A program made the position numbers and the translations under genes. A DNA stretch of 64,000 nucleotides from Nucisporomicrobium flavum. Its GTDB lineage: Bacteria; Actinomycetota; Actinomycetes; Mycobacteriales; Micromonosporaceae. The stretch spans positions 255,593-319,592 of the forward strand of contig NZ_JADMLH010000010.1 of assembly GCF_016464385.1 (NCBI RefSeq), in the 5' to 3' direction. The notes under the pieces are model-generated. The model did not search any database and had not been told where the DNA came from. It was given only the letters and a program-made list of their open reading frames with translations. Below, piece by piece: positions 46,195 through 55,469 of this stretch (position 1 is the stretch's first letter; each line of letters opens with the position of its first letter).

Positions 46195-47718
46195 TCAGCT
46201 GTCGAGGCGCTTGCGGACCGCTGCCAGCAGGTCCTCCGCGGTGAACGGCTTCTCGAGCAGCGCCACGCCCGGGTCCAGGGTGCCCTGCGAGGCCAGGACC
46301 GGCTGGGCGTACCCGGACATGTAGAGCACCCGCGTCTCGGGCCGTACGCCGGTGAGCCGCTCGGCGAGCTCCTTGCCCAGCATGCCGGGCATCACGACGT
46401 CGCTGACCAGCAGGTCGATCGCGCCCTCGTGCAGCGCCGCCACCTCGAGCGCCCGGGTGCCGCCGTCGGCCGACAGCACGTGGTAGCCCGCCCCGGACAG
46501 GATGCGCCCGGCCACGTCCCGCAGCGCCGCCTCGTCCTCGACCACGAGGAGCGTCTCGCCGTGGCCGAGGGTGGCGACGGGCTCCGGCTCGGCCGGCTCT
46601 TCCGTGGCCTCCTCCTGCGAGGCCGGCAGCAGCACGGTGACGGTGGTGCCCACGCCGGGCTCCGAGGCGATGCCGACGCTGCCGCCGGCCTGGGTGGCGA
46701 TGCCGTACACGGTCGCCAGGCCCAGCCCGGTCGCCTCGTGGTTGGGCTTCGTGGTGAAGAACGGCTCGAACGCCCGCTCCACCACGTCCGGCGTCATCCC
46801 GCGGCCCGAGTCGCAGACCCGCAGCCGGACGTAGTCGCCGGGGGCCAGCTCCGGGTGCTCGCCGGGCGACAGGTGCGCGGCCGCGGTGTCGATGACGAGG
46901 CTGCCGCCGCCGGGCATCGCGTCGCGGGCGTTCACGGCGAGGTTGACCAGGAGCTGCTCGATCTGGCCCGGGTCACAGGTCACCGGGGGCAGCGCCGCGG
47001 CCGTGTTGGTGACCAGCCCGATGTGCTCGCCGAGCGTACGGCGCAACAGCTCCTCGACCTCGCGGAGCACCTCGTTCAGGTTGAGCACCTGCGGCCGGAT
47101 CACCTCGCGGCGGGCGAACTTGAGCAGCTGGTGGGTGAGGCCGGTGCCCCGCTCGCCGGCCTTGACCACCTGGCGCGCGTCGGCCGCGATGGTGGCCACG
47201 TCCGGGGTGGGCGACTCGGCCTCCTCGATGACGAAGTGGGCGTAGTTCACGATCACGCCGAGGAGGTTGTTGAAGTCGTGCGCGATGCCGCCGGCCAGCT
47301 GCCCCAGGGCCTCGAGCCGCTGGCTGCGGTGCCCGTGCGCCGCCGCCTCCAGCTGCCGGCGCTCGGTGACGTCCCGGACCACCGCCACGGTGAGCTCACC
47401 CTGGGGGGTGGAGACCACGGCGAGTGACGCCTCGGCGGGAAACTCCGTGCCGTCGCGCCGGAGCACGTTCAGGGAGATCGTGCCCATCGGCCCGGCGCCC
47501 ATCCCCCGGCCGGAACGCTTGGCCTCCTCCGGGAAGGCCTCGAGGGCGGCCTCGGTGAGCAGCACGCCGGCGTGCTTGCCGAGCAGTTCGCCGCGGGTCC
47601 AGCCGAAGATCTCCTCGGCCCGGTCGTTGAGCAGGACGATCCGGCCCTCGTCCATGACGACGATCGCATCCGGGGCGGCCTGCAGCAGACCGCCGGACAG
47701 CTCCTCGGACCACTCCAC
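46195..47718 (-). CDS. Soluble hybrid histidine kinase (PAS-HisKA-HATPase-REC)
   Basis: 507 residues, no membrane segment. PAS domain (~8-118), H-box LAGGIAHDFNN with His147, N-box with Asn263 (NLAVNARDA), G-boxes DSGRGM and GLGLATVYG, then a receiver domain with phosphoacceptor Asp440 (LLVSDVVMPG) and Lys490 (EKPF). The HDFNN subtype often lacks a partner regulator and passes phosphate to its own receiver. No response regulator with a DNA-binding domain is adjacent, so the output is unknown. Confidence 0.94.
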   Translation of the reverse strand: MEWSEELSGGLLQAAPDAIVVMDEGRIVLLNDRAEEIFGWTRGELLGKHAGVLLTEAALEAFPEEAKRSGRGMGAGPMGTISLNVLRRDGTEFPAEASLAVVSTPQGELTVAVVRDVTERRQLEAAAHGHRSQRLEALGQLAGGIAHDFNNLLGVIVNYAHFVIEEAESPTPDVATIAADARQVVKAGERGTGLTHQLLKFARREVIRPQVLNLNEVLREVEELLRRTLGEHIGLVTNTAAALPPVTCDPGQIEQLLVNLAVNARDAMPGGGSLVIDTAAAHLSPGEHPELAPGDYVRLRVCDSGRGMTPDVVERAFEPFFTTKPNHEATGLGLATVYGIATQAGGSVGIASEPGVGTTVTVLLPASQEEATEEPAEPEPVATLGHGETLLVVEDEAALRDVAGRILSGAGYHVLSADGGTRALEVAALHEGAIDLLVSDVVMPGMLGKELAERLTGVRPETRVLYMSGYAQPVLASQGTLDPGVALLEKPFTAEDLLAAVRKRLDS

Positions 47719-47777
47719 CGCTCACCCCCGTGCTGTCGAGGCTATCCTCTCGAACCGGGAGCAAGGGGCGAAATCAT

Positions 47778-50288
47778 CTATCCGCGGGCGTGCAGCGCGC
47801 GCCGGACGTCGTCGTCGCCGTCGGTGACCACCCGGCGCAGGATCGCCGAGAGGTCGCCGCGGCCCAGCAGCTCGGCGGCGAGCTCGCGGGTGCGCTCGGC
47901 CACCACCACCGACGGGTACGCCGTGACGGCCAGCCGCTCCCCGCTCATGCCGGTCCGGCGCGCGAGCATTCCCGGCATGTCGGCGAAGTACCGCTCGGCG
48001 TACGGCTCGACCAGCGCCAGCTGCTCCGGCTGCCAGAAGCCCTGCGCGGTGGCCTCGAGGATGCGGTTGGACGCGTCCGGATCCGAGATCACGAACTCCC
48101 AGGCGCGCGCCTTCGCCTCCGGGTCGGGCAGCGCCGCGCGGCACCGGGCCGCCGCCTGCTCGCCCTGGGCGCTGCGGTCGCGCGCCAGCTCGGCCTCGAT
48201 CCGCTCCGGTCCGGCCGCGCCCAGCACCACCAGGCGCTGCAGGATCAGCCAGCGCAGGTCGGCGTCCACGGCCACGCCGTCGGGCACGTTCTCGCCGTCG
48301 AGCCAGCCCTGCAGGCGGGCCGTGTCGACGCTCGAGCCGATCAACCCGCGCACCCCGGCGAGCTGGCGCGAGCTGCCCGGCTCGGCGGCGGCGACCAGCC
48401 GGTCGCAGGCCTGCGCGAGCATCTCCAGCGCGGCCGGCCGGGACTCCGGCGTCGGGTAGCGGTCCACCAGGGCCCGGGTCATCCGCAGCACGTCCTCGAC
48501 GATGACCACCTCGCGCTCCACCGGCAGCGCGGCCAGCACCAGCGTGACCAGCTCGGCGACGGGCCGTTCGCCGTCGGTGACGGCGTCCAGCATCCCGCTC
48601 CAGAGCACCGCGCGCGCCAGCGAGTCGTCCAGGAGCGGCAGGACCGCGGGCACCGCCGCGGCCGACTCCGGGTCGAGCCGGATCTTCGCGTACGCCAAGT
48701 CGCCGTCGTTGACGAGCAGCAGGTCGGCGACGGGCTCCCCGGCCAGCTCCGCGATCACCGTCCGGGCGCCGTCGGTCTCCGGGTCCACGTCGACCTCGAT
48801 CATCCGGCGCAGGGCCACCGCACCGTCCGCGCCGCGGTCGTAGAGGCCGAGGCAGAGCTTGTGCGGCCGCAGCACCGGATGCTCGTCCGGCGCCGTCTGC
48901 ACGAGCGTGACCTGCGCATACCGGCCGTCGCCGGTGCGCTCCACCTCGGCGCGCAGCGTGTTGACCTGTTCGCGGCGCAGCCACACGTCGGCCCACGCGC
49001 CGAGGTCACGGCCGCTGGCCCGGGACACGGCGGCCAGCAGGTCGGCCAGCGTGGCGTTGCCGTACGCGTGCGCCGCGAAGTGCTCGTTCAGCCCCGCGAG
49101 GAACGCCTTGTCCCCCACGTACGCGACGAGCTGGCGGAGCACGGCCGCGCCCTTCGCATAGGAGATGCCGTCGAAGTTGAGTAGCGCCAGCGCGGTGTCG
49201 TCGACGTCGGCCGGCGCGACGGGATGCGTCGAGGGGCGCTGGTCGGCGCGCATGCCCCACGCCTTGCGCTGCATCGCGAAGGTCGTCCAGGTCTCGGTGA
49301 AGCGGGTGGCCTCGGCGGTGATCCGGGTGCCCAGGTACTCCGCGAACGACTCGTTGAGCCACAGGTCGTCCCACCACGCCATGGTCACCAGGTCGCCGAA
49401 CCACTGGTGGGCCATCTCGTGCGCGACGACCATCGCCCGCTGCTCGCGCTGGCCGTCGGTGACGGCGGAGCGGTAGATGAACTCGTCGCGGAACACGACG
49501 ATCCCCGGGTTCTCCATCGCGCCGAAGTTGAACTCCGGCACGAACGCCTGCCCGTAGTGACCGAACGGGTACCGCACCTCGAAGAGCTCGTGGTAGCGGT
49601 CCAGGCACTGCTTCGTGACCGTGAACAGCTCGTCCGCCTGCCCGTCGAGGTGCTCGGCGAGCGCCTGCCGGCAGTAGAGCGCCAGCGGGATGCCGTCGTG
49701 CTCGTCGGTCACCGCGTGGTACGGCCCGGCGATCAGCGACACGAAGTACGTGGCCAGCGGCTTGGTCTGCGCGAACTCCCAGCGCCCGCCGCTCGCCGCA
49801 CCGGCCCGCTCGCCGTTGGCCGCCACGAGCCAGCCCTCGGGCGCGGTGACCGCCAGCGTGAACGGCGCCTTGAGGTCCGGCTGGTCGAAGCAGGGGAAGA
49901 TGCGCCGGGCGCCGTCCAGGAACATGTGCGCGTACAGGTAGACGCGGTCGTCGGCCGGGTCGACGAAGCGGTGCAAACCCTCGCCGGTGTTCGAGTAGCG
50001 CATCTCCGCCTCGACCACCAGCTCGTTGGCGGCGGCGAGCCCGGTCAGCGTGAGCCGCTCGCCGGCCGACGCGGACGGCTCCAGCGGCGTGCCGTTGAGC
50101 GTCGCCGAGATCAGCGAGGCCGGCTCCCACTCGACGAACGTCGAGCCGCCCGGTTCGGCGGAGAAGGTCAGCACCGTCCGCGACCGGAACGTGTCACCGG
50201 GTGCGGTGATGTCCAGGTCGACGGCGTAATCCGTGACGGTGATGGCGGCGGCCCTCTCGGTGGCCTCGGCGCGGGTCAGGCTCGGCAT
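47778..50288 (-). CDS. pepN: Aminopeptidase N (M1 family)
   Basis: 836 residues from ATG 50288 (MPSLTRAEATERA); ATGs up to 50318 would add 10. GAMEN exopeptidase motif, zinc motif HEMAHQWFGD (~289) with the downstream Glu in LNESFAEYLG, and the large C-terminal ERAP1-like domain (ILQRLVVLGAAGPERIEAEL). A zinc metallopeptidase removing N-terminal residues, cytosolic with no signal peptide. Length typical of actinobacterial PepN. Confidence 0.96.
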   Translation of the reverse strand: MPSLTRAEATERAAAITVTDYAVDLDITAPGDTFRSRTVLTFSAEPGGSTFVEWEPASLISATLNGTPLEPSASAGERLTLTGLAAANELVVEAEMRYSNTGEGLHRFVDPADDRVYLYAHMFLDGARRIFPCFDQPDLKAPFTLAVTAPEGWLVAANGERAGAASGGRWEFAQTKPLATYFVSLIAGPYHAVTDEHDGIPLALYCRQALAEHLDGQADELFTVTKQCLDRYHELFEVRYPFGHYGQAFVPEFNFGAMENPGIVVFRDEFIYRSAVTDGQREQRAMVVAHEMAHQWFGDLVTMAWWDDLWLNESFAEYLGTRITAEATRFTETWTTFAMQRKAWGMRADQRPSTHPVAPADVDDTALALLNFDGISYAKGAAVLRQLVAYVGDKAFLAGLNEHFAAHAYGNATLADLLAAVSRASGRDLGAWADVWLRREQVNTLRAEVERTGDGRYAQVTLVQTAPDEHPVLRPHKLCLGLYDRGADGAVALRRMIEVDVDPETDGARTVIAELAGEPVADLLLVNDGDLAYAKIRLDPESAAAVPAVLPLLDDSLARAVLWSGMLDAVTDGERPVAELVTLVLAALPVEREVVIVEDVLRMTRALVDRYPTPESRPAALEMLAQACDRLVAAAEPGSSRQLAGVRGLIGSSVDTARLQGWLDGENVPDGVAVDADLRWLILQRLVVLGAAGPERIEAELARDRSAQGEQAAARCRAALPDPEAKARAWEFVISDPDASNRILEATAQGFWQPEQLALVEPYAERYFADMPGMLARRTGMSGERLAVTAYPSVVVAERTRELAAELLGRGDLSAILRRVVTDGDDDVRRALHARG

Positions 50289-50359
50289 GCCGACCATCAT
50301 GCCCGAGAACATCGTCACGGCTTCTCACAGACTGCTGACCGATGCCGACTGAGGTGGTC

Positions 50360-50938
50360 ATGCGGCTCAGCAGCGGGCGGCCCGCCGACGACGGGTTCAC
50401 GATCATCGAGGTGATGGTCGCGCTCGCCCTCATCAGCACGGTGATGGCCGCGCTCGGCACGTACTTCGTGTCGTCGGCGCGTACGAGTCGCTATCAGGCC
50501 CAGATCCAGACCGCGACGCGCCTCGCCCAGAGCGGGATGGAGGCCGCTCGCGGATTCGGCGGGCCGACCCTGCTCGTCGGGCGCGCGCAGTGCGGCGCCT
50601 GCACCGACGTGAGCGGCTTCGACTCCCTGGGCTACCTGTCCGACACCGTGCGCTGGGACGCGCCCGTGGCCGCCGTGACGGCGACCGTGCCGCTTCCGGA
50701 CGTCGCGGAGATCACCTCCGTCAACGGCGTCTCCTACTACCGCTACTACTTCGTCGGACGCTGCTGGCAGGCGTCCGGCGGCGGCCGGTGCGGCGTGAAC
50801 AACGCGCTGCCCGCGGCGATGGTCCGGCTCGTCGTCGGCGTCGCCTGGCGCTCCCCCGACTGCCGCCACGCCGTGTGCATCCGCGCCGCCACCTCGCTGT
50901 TCAGCGCGGACCCGTCCGACCCGGTGTTCGCGCAGTGA
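50360..50938 (+). CDS. PilV-like type IV (pseudo)prepilin
   Basis: 192 residues from ATG 50360 with GAGGTGG just upstream; an ATG at 50342 is the alternative. A short leader ends in Gly12, followed by FTIIEVMVALALISTVMAAL, the class III prepilin signature with Glu at +5. The C-terminal part has two Cys clusters (CGAC; CW..RCG..CRHAVC). It would need a prepilin peptidase and assembly motor, which are not nearby. The stop overlaps the next start (GTGA). Confidence 0.88.
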   Translation: MRLSSGRPADDGFTIIEVMVALALISTVMAALGTYFVSSARTSRYQAQIQTATRLAQSGMEAARGFGGPTLLVGRAQCGACTDVSGFDSLGYLSDTVRWDAPVAAVTATVPLPDVAEITSVNGVSYYRYYFVGRCWQASGGGRCGVNNALPAAMVRLVVGVAWRSPDCRHAVCIRAATSLFSADPSDPVFAQ

Positions 50939-52527
50939 TCCGCCGGGCCGTCTCCCGGGCCACCGGCGACCGCGGTTCGCTGCCCATGGCGATGCTGCTG
51001 ATCCTCGTCGGCGTGTCGCTCAGCGGCCTGCTCGCCGCCGCGGTGTCCGCGCAGATCTCCGGCACCCGCGCGACCGTGCACAGCTCCGAGGCCCTGGACG
51101 CGGCACAGTCCGGCATCGACGTCGCCCTGGGCCAGATCCGCCTCGCCGTCACCGACGGGGCAGGCGACCCGGCGAAGCTGCCCTGCGGCCCGTTCACCGG
51201 CGCGGTCAACACCGCCACCGACCAGTCGTACACCGTCGCCATCTTCTATCTGCGCACGCAGCCGCCCGCCGGAGACGTCGGCTGGGCGCAGGCCAACAAG
51301 ATGACGTGCACGGGCAGCCACCTGTCAGGGGCGGAAACCCCCGTCTACGTCCTGCTCTCGTCGACCGGTCGCGCTCTGGACACCGGAGGAACAACTGCTC
51401 CACGTACGGTCACAGCGACGTACACGATGCACAGCACCACCCGCGAGAACGTCGCCGGCGGACTCGTGCACGTTCTCGGGCAGAACAACCCCGACCTGTG
51501 CTTCTCCGCGCCCGGCAAAACGCCGGTGGCCGGTGCGCCGCTGACCCTGCAGGTGTGCGACAGCAACGACGACCGGCAGAAGTTCGCGTACGTGTCGAAC
51601 CTGAACCTGGTCCTGGTGGCCTCCCGCGCGGACGGCTCGACAGGCATGTGCCTGGACGCGGCGCCGGTGCACGGCGAGCAGGTCGTCTTCCGTCCCTGCG
51701 CCGACCCGACCGCGGAACAGCAGCAGTGGAGCCTGAACGACCGCGCGAACTTCGAGGGCACCAAGAACGCCGTGCGCGACCAGCAGTGCTTCCATGTGGT
51801 CAGCCCGGGGATCGCCGGGAGCACGATCGTGCTGCACGCGGCCGCCAATGACCCGGCCGGCGTCTCGCAGTACGACAAGGCCTGCGGAGACGACTACACC
51901 GTCACCCGCAGCTTCCAGCCGGAGGCGGCCGTCGGAACCGGCGGCGCGGGCGCCAGGAGCAACCAGTTGGTGAACTTCGAGCAGTTCGGCCGCTGCTTCG
52001 ACGTCTCGGGCAACGACGTGTCCGAGAAGTACATGGTCATCTGGCCGTGCAAGCAGAGCCCCAACGGCGTCGTGCAGTGGAACCAGGTCTGGCACCTGCC
52101 GGCGATCCCGGACGGACACAGCAGCGGTACGGGCGTCATCTGGCTGCACAGCGACCAGGACAACCGCACCTACTGCCTCAGCAGCCCCGGCTGGCTCAAC
52201 CCGCCCGGCTACGCCCCGGCGACCGCGTCGTACCCGAAGCTGGTCACCTGCGACCCGACGGCACCCGCCACCCTCGCGACCACGTGGACGCGCCGCGGTG
52301 CCACGGGCGTGTTCGCCACCGCGTACCGGATCGAGACGACGTACGGCGCCCCGACCGGGACCGCCTGGTGCCTCGCCCCCACCGACACCGCGTACGACTA
52401 CTGGTACACGGGCAACAAGGACGTCAGCAAAGGCACGCTGGCGGTCTGCGACGGCACGCGCGGCCAGAAGTGGAACGCGGACCCGATGGTGCTCAGCTCC
52501 GCGGTGAGCGACGTCAGCGAGAAGTGA
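50935..52527 (+). CDS. Pilin-operon membrane-anchored protein with ricin-type beta-trefoil region
   Basis: 530 residues from the GTG at 50935, coupled to the pilin-like gene. Residues 14-45 form a hydrophobic PilX-like N-terminal helix (GSLPMAMLLILVGVSLSG) without a clear Glu+5. Residues ~190-525 look like one or two ricin-B lectin trefoils: CFSAPGK and TGMCLDAAP starts, and QxW-type motifs EQQQWS (~261), NQVWHL (~385) and GQKWN (~510). Probably a surface carbohydrate-binding tip or accessory. The sugar is unknown. Ends 14 bp inside the convergent acetyltransferase gene. Confidence 0.82.
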   Translation: MIRRAVSRATGDRGSLPMAMLLILVGVSLSGLLAAAVSAQISGTRATVHSSEALDAAQSGIDVALGQIRLAVTDGAGDPAKLPCGPFTGAVNTATDQSYTVAIFYLRTQPPAGDVGWAQANKMTCTGSHLSGAETPVYVLLSSTGRALDTGGTTAPRTVTATYTMHSTTRENVAGGLVHVLGQNNPDLCFSAPGKTPVAGAPLTLQVCDSNDDRQKFAYVSNLNLVLVASRADGSTGMCLDAAPVHGEQVVFRPCADPTAEQQQWSLNDRANFEGTKNAVRDQQCFHVVSPGIAGSTIVLHAAANDPAGVSQYDKACGDDYTVTRSFQPEAAVGTGGAGARSNQLVNFEQFGRCFDVSGNDVSEKYMVIWPCKQSPNGVVQWNQVWHLPAIPDGHSSGTGVIWLHSDQDNRTYCLSSPGWLNPPGYAPATASYPKLVTCDPTAPATLATTWTRRGATGVFATAYRIETTYGAPTGTAWCLAPTDTAYDYWYTGNKDVSKGTLAVCDGTRGQKWNADPMVLSSAVSDVSEK

Positions 52528-52966
52528 GCGCCAGCGACTTCTCGAAGCACACGCTGTACGGATTCCCCACGTACTCCCCGTACACCGGGATCGGCACGTA
52601 GCCCGCGGAGCGGTACAGCGCGATGGCCGCCGGCAGGTAGGTGCCGGTCTCGAGGCGCAGCACCGGCCGGTCCGCCGCGAGCGCCTCCTCCTCGAGCGCC
52701 ACGATCAGCTGCCGGGCGATGCCCCGCCCCCGGTACGCCGGCCGCACGTACATCCGCTTGAGCTCGGCGGCCCCCGGCTCCAGGGGCTGCCACGCCCCGC
52801 ACGCCACGACCCGCTGATCGACGATCACGACGAGGTACGACACGTCGTCGTGCAGCTCGTAGACCTCGTCGTCCGCGCCCTCACCGGCCTCCCCCAGCTC
52901 GCGCTGCTGCGCCATGAGCAGCGCGGCGAGCTCGGGATCGGTGGCGGTACGGGACTCGATCAGCAT
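52514..52966 (-). CDS. GNAT family N-acetyltransferase
   Basis: 150 residues. Acetyl-CoA motif A is clear (LKRMYVRPAYRGRGIARQLI, with the Q/RxxGxG/A core), followed by LRLETGTYLPAAIALYRSAGY. It ends NPYSVCFEKSL as in many small actinobacterial GNATs. Substrate not predictable. Overlaps the convergent lectin-like gene by 14 bp. Confidence 0.92.
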   Translation of the reverse strand: MLIESRTATDPELAALLMAQQRELGEAGEGADDEVYELHDDVSYLVVIVDQRVVACGAWQPLEPGAAELKRMYVRPAYRGRGIARQLIVALEEEALAADRPVLRLETGTYLPAAIALYRSAGYVPIPVYGEYVGNPYSVCFEKSLALTSR

Positions 52967-53025
52967 CCGTACAACCTAGATCGCGCCCGTTTCCAGCACG
53001 TTGCGCCCATCTGGACGGGAGCGGA

Positions 53026-54525
53026 TCACTCGTCGTCCAGGTCGTCGTCGTCCGTGACGAGAACGGGCTTGGCCGCCATCGAGACCGTCGACACCGTGCC
53101 GTCCTCGGACATGTGCAGCAGCTCGTCGTCCGAGCGGATGCGGCGCGACTTGCGGGCGGCCAGGCGTTCCGCGGCCGAGGCGCGGCCCGTGGCCTCCTCG
53201 AGGCGGGCGTCCGTGCCGCGCGGGCCGGAGACGAACTCGCCGGCGTTGGGCTGCCAGTCGAACTCCTGCTCGGCGATGCGCACCGGGTCGCCGGCCTTGG
53301 CGCCCTTCTTCGCCAGCGCCGCCTCGACCCCGACACGCTCGAGCCGGTCGGACAGGTAGCCGACGGCCTCGTCGTTGTCGAAGTTCGTCTGGCGGATCCA
53401 GCGCTCGACCTGGACGCCCCGGACGACGTACACGCCGTCGGCGTCCTGCTCGATCGTGAAGCCCTTCTCGTCCACGGCGCGGGGGCGGACCACCGTACGC
53501 GTGGGCTCGATGACCGGGGTGGCCAGGCGGTGCGCGGCGACGGCCTCGGCCAGCGCGTAGGTGAACTCCTTGAGCCCTTCGCGGGTGATCGCGCTCACCT
53601 CGAAGACGCGGTAGCCGCGGGCCTCCAGGTCGGGGCGGACCATCTCGGCCAGGTCCCGCCCGTCCGGGATGTCGATCTTGTTGAGCACCACCATGCGCGG
53701 CCGCTCCTCGAGCCCCCCGTACGCGGCCAGCTCCGCCTCGATGGCGTCCAGGTCGGCGATCGGGTCGCGTTCGATCTCGGGCGCCGCCGCGTCGAGGACG
53801 TGGACCAGCACGGAGGTGCGCTCGATGTGCCGCAGGAACTCCAGGCCCAGCCCCTTGCCGGTGGCCGCGCCCGGGATCAGGCCGGGCACGTCGGCGACCG
53901 TGAAGGTCTCCTCACCGGCCTGCACGACGCCCAGGTTCGGCACCAGCGTGGTGAACGGGTAGTCGGCGATCTTCGGCTTCGCCGCGGAGATGACCGAGAT
54001 CAGCGAGGACTTGCCGGCCGACGGGAAGCCCACCAGCCCCACCTCGGCGACGCTCTTGAGCTCCAGGACCACGTCGAAGCGGTCGCCGGGCTCGCCCAGC
54101 TCGGCGAAGCCGGGCACCTTGCGCCGGGTGTTGGCCAGCGACGCGTTGCCGCGTCCGCCCCGGCCGCCGCGGGCCACGTCGAAGGTGGTGCCCTCCCCGA
54201 CGAGGTCGGCGAGGACCTCGCCCTCGGGGGTCTGCACGACCGTGCCGTTGGGCACCTTCAGGACGAGGTTCGCGCCGTTCGCGCCGTCCCGGTTGGCGCC
54301 CATGCCGCCGGTGCCGTTCTGCGCCTTGACGTGCGGGCGGAAGTGGAAGTCGAGCAGCGTGTGCTGCTGCGGGTCGACGACGAGCGTGATGCTGCCGCCG
54401 TGGCCGCCGTCGCCGCCGTCGGGCCCGCCCAGGGGCTTGAACTTCTCCCGGCGCACCGAGACACAGCCGTGGCCGCCGTCACCTGCCTGCAGGTGCAGCA
54501 CGACCCGGTCGACGAACGTAGCCAC
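53026..54525 (-). CDS. obg: GTPase Obg
   Basis: 499 residues from GTG 54525, with GAGGAG 9 bp upstream. The glycine-rich Obg fold occupies ~1-158 ([20 protein letters not shown]). The G domain follows: GFPSAGKSS (G1, ~165), DVPGLI (G3) and NKID (G4). The C-terminal OCT domain ([15 protein letters not shown]) is followed by an acidic tail. Needed for late 50S assembly and stress control. Third gene of rplU-rpmA-obg, with a 148-bp gap before it that holds a hairpin. Confidence 0.97.
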   Translation of the reverse strand: MATFVDRVVLHLQAGDGGHGCVSVRREKFKPLGGPDGGDGGHGGSITLVVDPQQHTLLDFHFRPHVKAQNGTGGMGANRDGANGANLVLKVPNGTVVQTPEGEVLADLVGEGTTFDVARGGRGGRGNASLANTRRKVPGFAELGEPGDRFDVVLELKSVAEVGLVGFPSAGKSSLISVISAAKPKIADYPFTTLVPNLGVVQAGEETFTVADVPGLIPGAATGKGLGLEFLRHIERTSVLVHVLDAAAPEIERDPIADLDAIEAELAAYGGLEERPRMVVLNKIDIPDGRDLAEMVRPDLEARGYRVFEVSAITREGLKEFTYALAEAVAAHRLATPVIEPTRTVVRPRAVDEKGFTIEQDADGVYVVRGVQVERWIRQTNFDNDEAVGYLSDRLERVGVEAALAKKGAKAGDPVRIAEQEFDWQPNAGEFVSGPRGTDARLEEATGRASAAERLAARKSRRIRSDDELLHMSEDGTVSTVSMAAKPVLVTDDDDLDDE

Positions 54526-54544
54526 CTTGCCAACTCCTCGAGGT

Positions 54545-54558
54545 ACGAAACAGACCCT
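54545..54558 (-). repeat. Solo copy of the MITE-like end sequence
   Basis: On the minus strand AGGGTCTGTTTCGT is identical to the first 14 bases shared by the 42993-43006 end. It lies 20 bp upstream of the obg start. No second inverted end was seen within several hundred bp. Confidence 0.6.
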
Positions 54559-54604
54559 TGTGGCAACGCCCGCAGGGTCGCCCGGCTTCCCGCCGGGGAA
54601 ACGC

Positions 54605-54642
54605 CAGCGGGCCGCGGACCCCGTAAGGTCCACGACCCGCTG
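54605..54642 (-). terminator. Hairpin between rpmA and obg
   Basis: CAGCGGG (54605-54611) pairs with CCCGCTG (54636-54642), and the inner GGACC/GGTCC pair (54616-54620, 54627-54631) surrounds a 6-nt loop. Located 31 bp after the rpmA stop, it could reduce read-through into obg. Confidence 0.65.
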
Positions 54643-54673
54643 CGATGCTGTCGGCCGCCGCGGCGGCCGGGTC

Positions 54674-54946
54674 TTACTCTGCCGAGGCCGGAGCCGCGAC
54701 CGGCACGATGCTGATGGTCTTGCGGCCACGCTTGTGACCGAAGAGCACGTTGCCCGCGGCGAGCGCGAACAGCGTGTCGTCGCCACCGCGGCCGACCAGG
54801 TCGCCCGGGTGGAACTTCGTGCCGCGCTGCCGGACGATGATCTCGCCTGCGTTCACCAGCTGGCCGCCGAACCGCTTGACACCGAGCCGCTGGGCGGCGG
54901 AGTCACGGCCGTTCCGAGAGCTGGATGCACCCTTTTTGTGAGCCAT
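54674..54946 (-). CDS. rpmA: 50S ribosomal protein L27
   Basis: 90 residues. [20 protein letters not shown] start, then [10 protein letters not shown] and [12 protein letters not shown] are invariant L27 features. The N-terminal tail reaches the peptidyl-transferase centre. Starts 12 bp after the rplU stop. Confidence 0.98.
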   Translation of the reverse strand: MAHKKGASSSRNGRDSAAQRLGVKRFGGQLVNAGEIIVRQRGTKFHPGDLVGRGGDDTLFALAAGNVLFGHKRGRKTISIVPVAAPASAE

Positions 54947-54958
54947 GGCGGTTCGTCC

Positions 54959-55273
54959 CTACTTCCCGCTGGAGATGCCGGTCACCTTGACGCGGGTCAG
55001 CGGCTGACGGTGACCCTGGCGCTTGTGGTAGCCGGTCTTGTTCTTGAACTTGTGGATCCGGATCTTCGGACCCTTGGTGTGCTCGGCGATCTCGCCGGAC
55101 ACCGTCACGTTGGCAAGCTTGGCCGCATCGGTCACCAGGTTGTCACCGTCGACGAGGAGGACCGCGGCGAGCGTCAGCGAGTCGCCGGGCACACCCGCGA
55201 GCTTCTCGACCTCGATCACGTCGCCCTCGGCAACCTTGTACTGCTTGCCGCCGGTCTTGACGATCGCGTACAT
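54959..55273 (-). CDS. rplU: 50S ribosomal protein L21
   Basis: 104 residues. [18 protein letters not shown], then the loop with [21 protein letters not shown] binding 23S rRNA, closes with TRVKVTGI. First gene of the rplU-rpmA-obg operon, with a ~155-nt leader from the promoter at 55429-55458. Confidence 0.98.
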   Translation of the reverse strand: MYAIVKTGGKQYKVAEGDVIEVEKLAGVPGDSLTLAAVLLVDGDNLVTDAAKLANVTVSGEIAEHTKGPKIRIHKFKNKTGYHKRQGHRQPLTRVKVTGISSGK

Positions 55274-55401
55274 GGGACGCGGACTCCCTGAGACTTACGC
55301 AGCGAAGATCGCTGCTTGGCGGATGAAACTCGGTCCCGGCCCCGCAGCTCACTGTCACGACCAACTACTGTCAGGCAGTCACTGCGTCACGCACGGGAAC
55401 A

Positions 55402-55422
55402 TGGCGCCACGAAAATGCGCCG
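55402..55422 (-). promoter_or_regulatory. Small hairpin in the rplU leader
   Basis: GGCGC (55403-55407) and GCGCC (55417-55421) form a short stem with a 9-nt loop just downstream of the predicted -10. It would be at the very 5' end of the rplU transcript. Possible stabilising stem or regulatory structure; short, so uncertain. Confidence 0.35.
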
Positions 55423-55428
55423 TCAGAA

Positions 55429-55458
55429 AGAGTACTTCATGAGACTGCCGCTTCCCAA
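55429..55458 (-). promoter_or_regulatory. Putative rplU-rpmA-obg promoter
   Basis: On the minus strand TTGGGA (55458-55453), an 18-bp spacer and TACTCT (55434-55429) make a plausible sigma-70 promoter, lying just after the stop of the upstream lipoprotein gene. Confidence 0.5.
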
Positions 55459-55469
55459 ACCGGGGAGCG

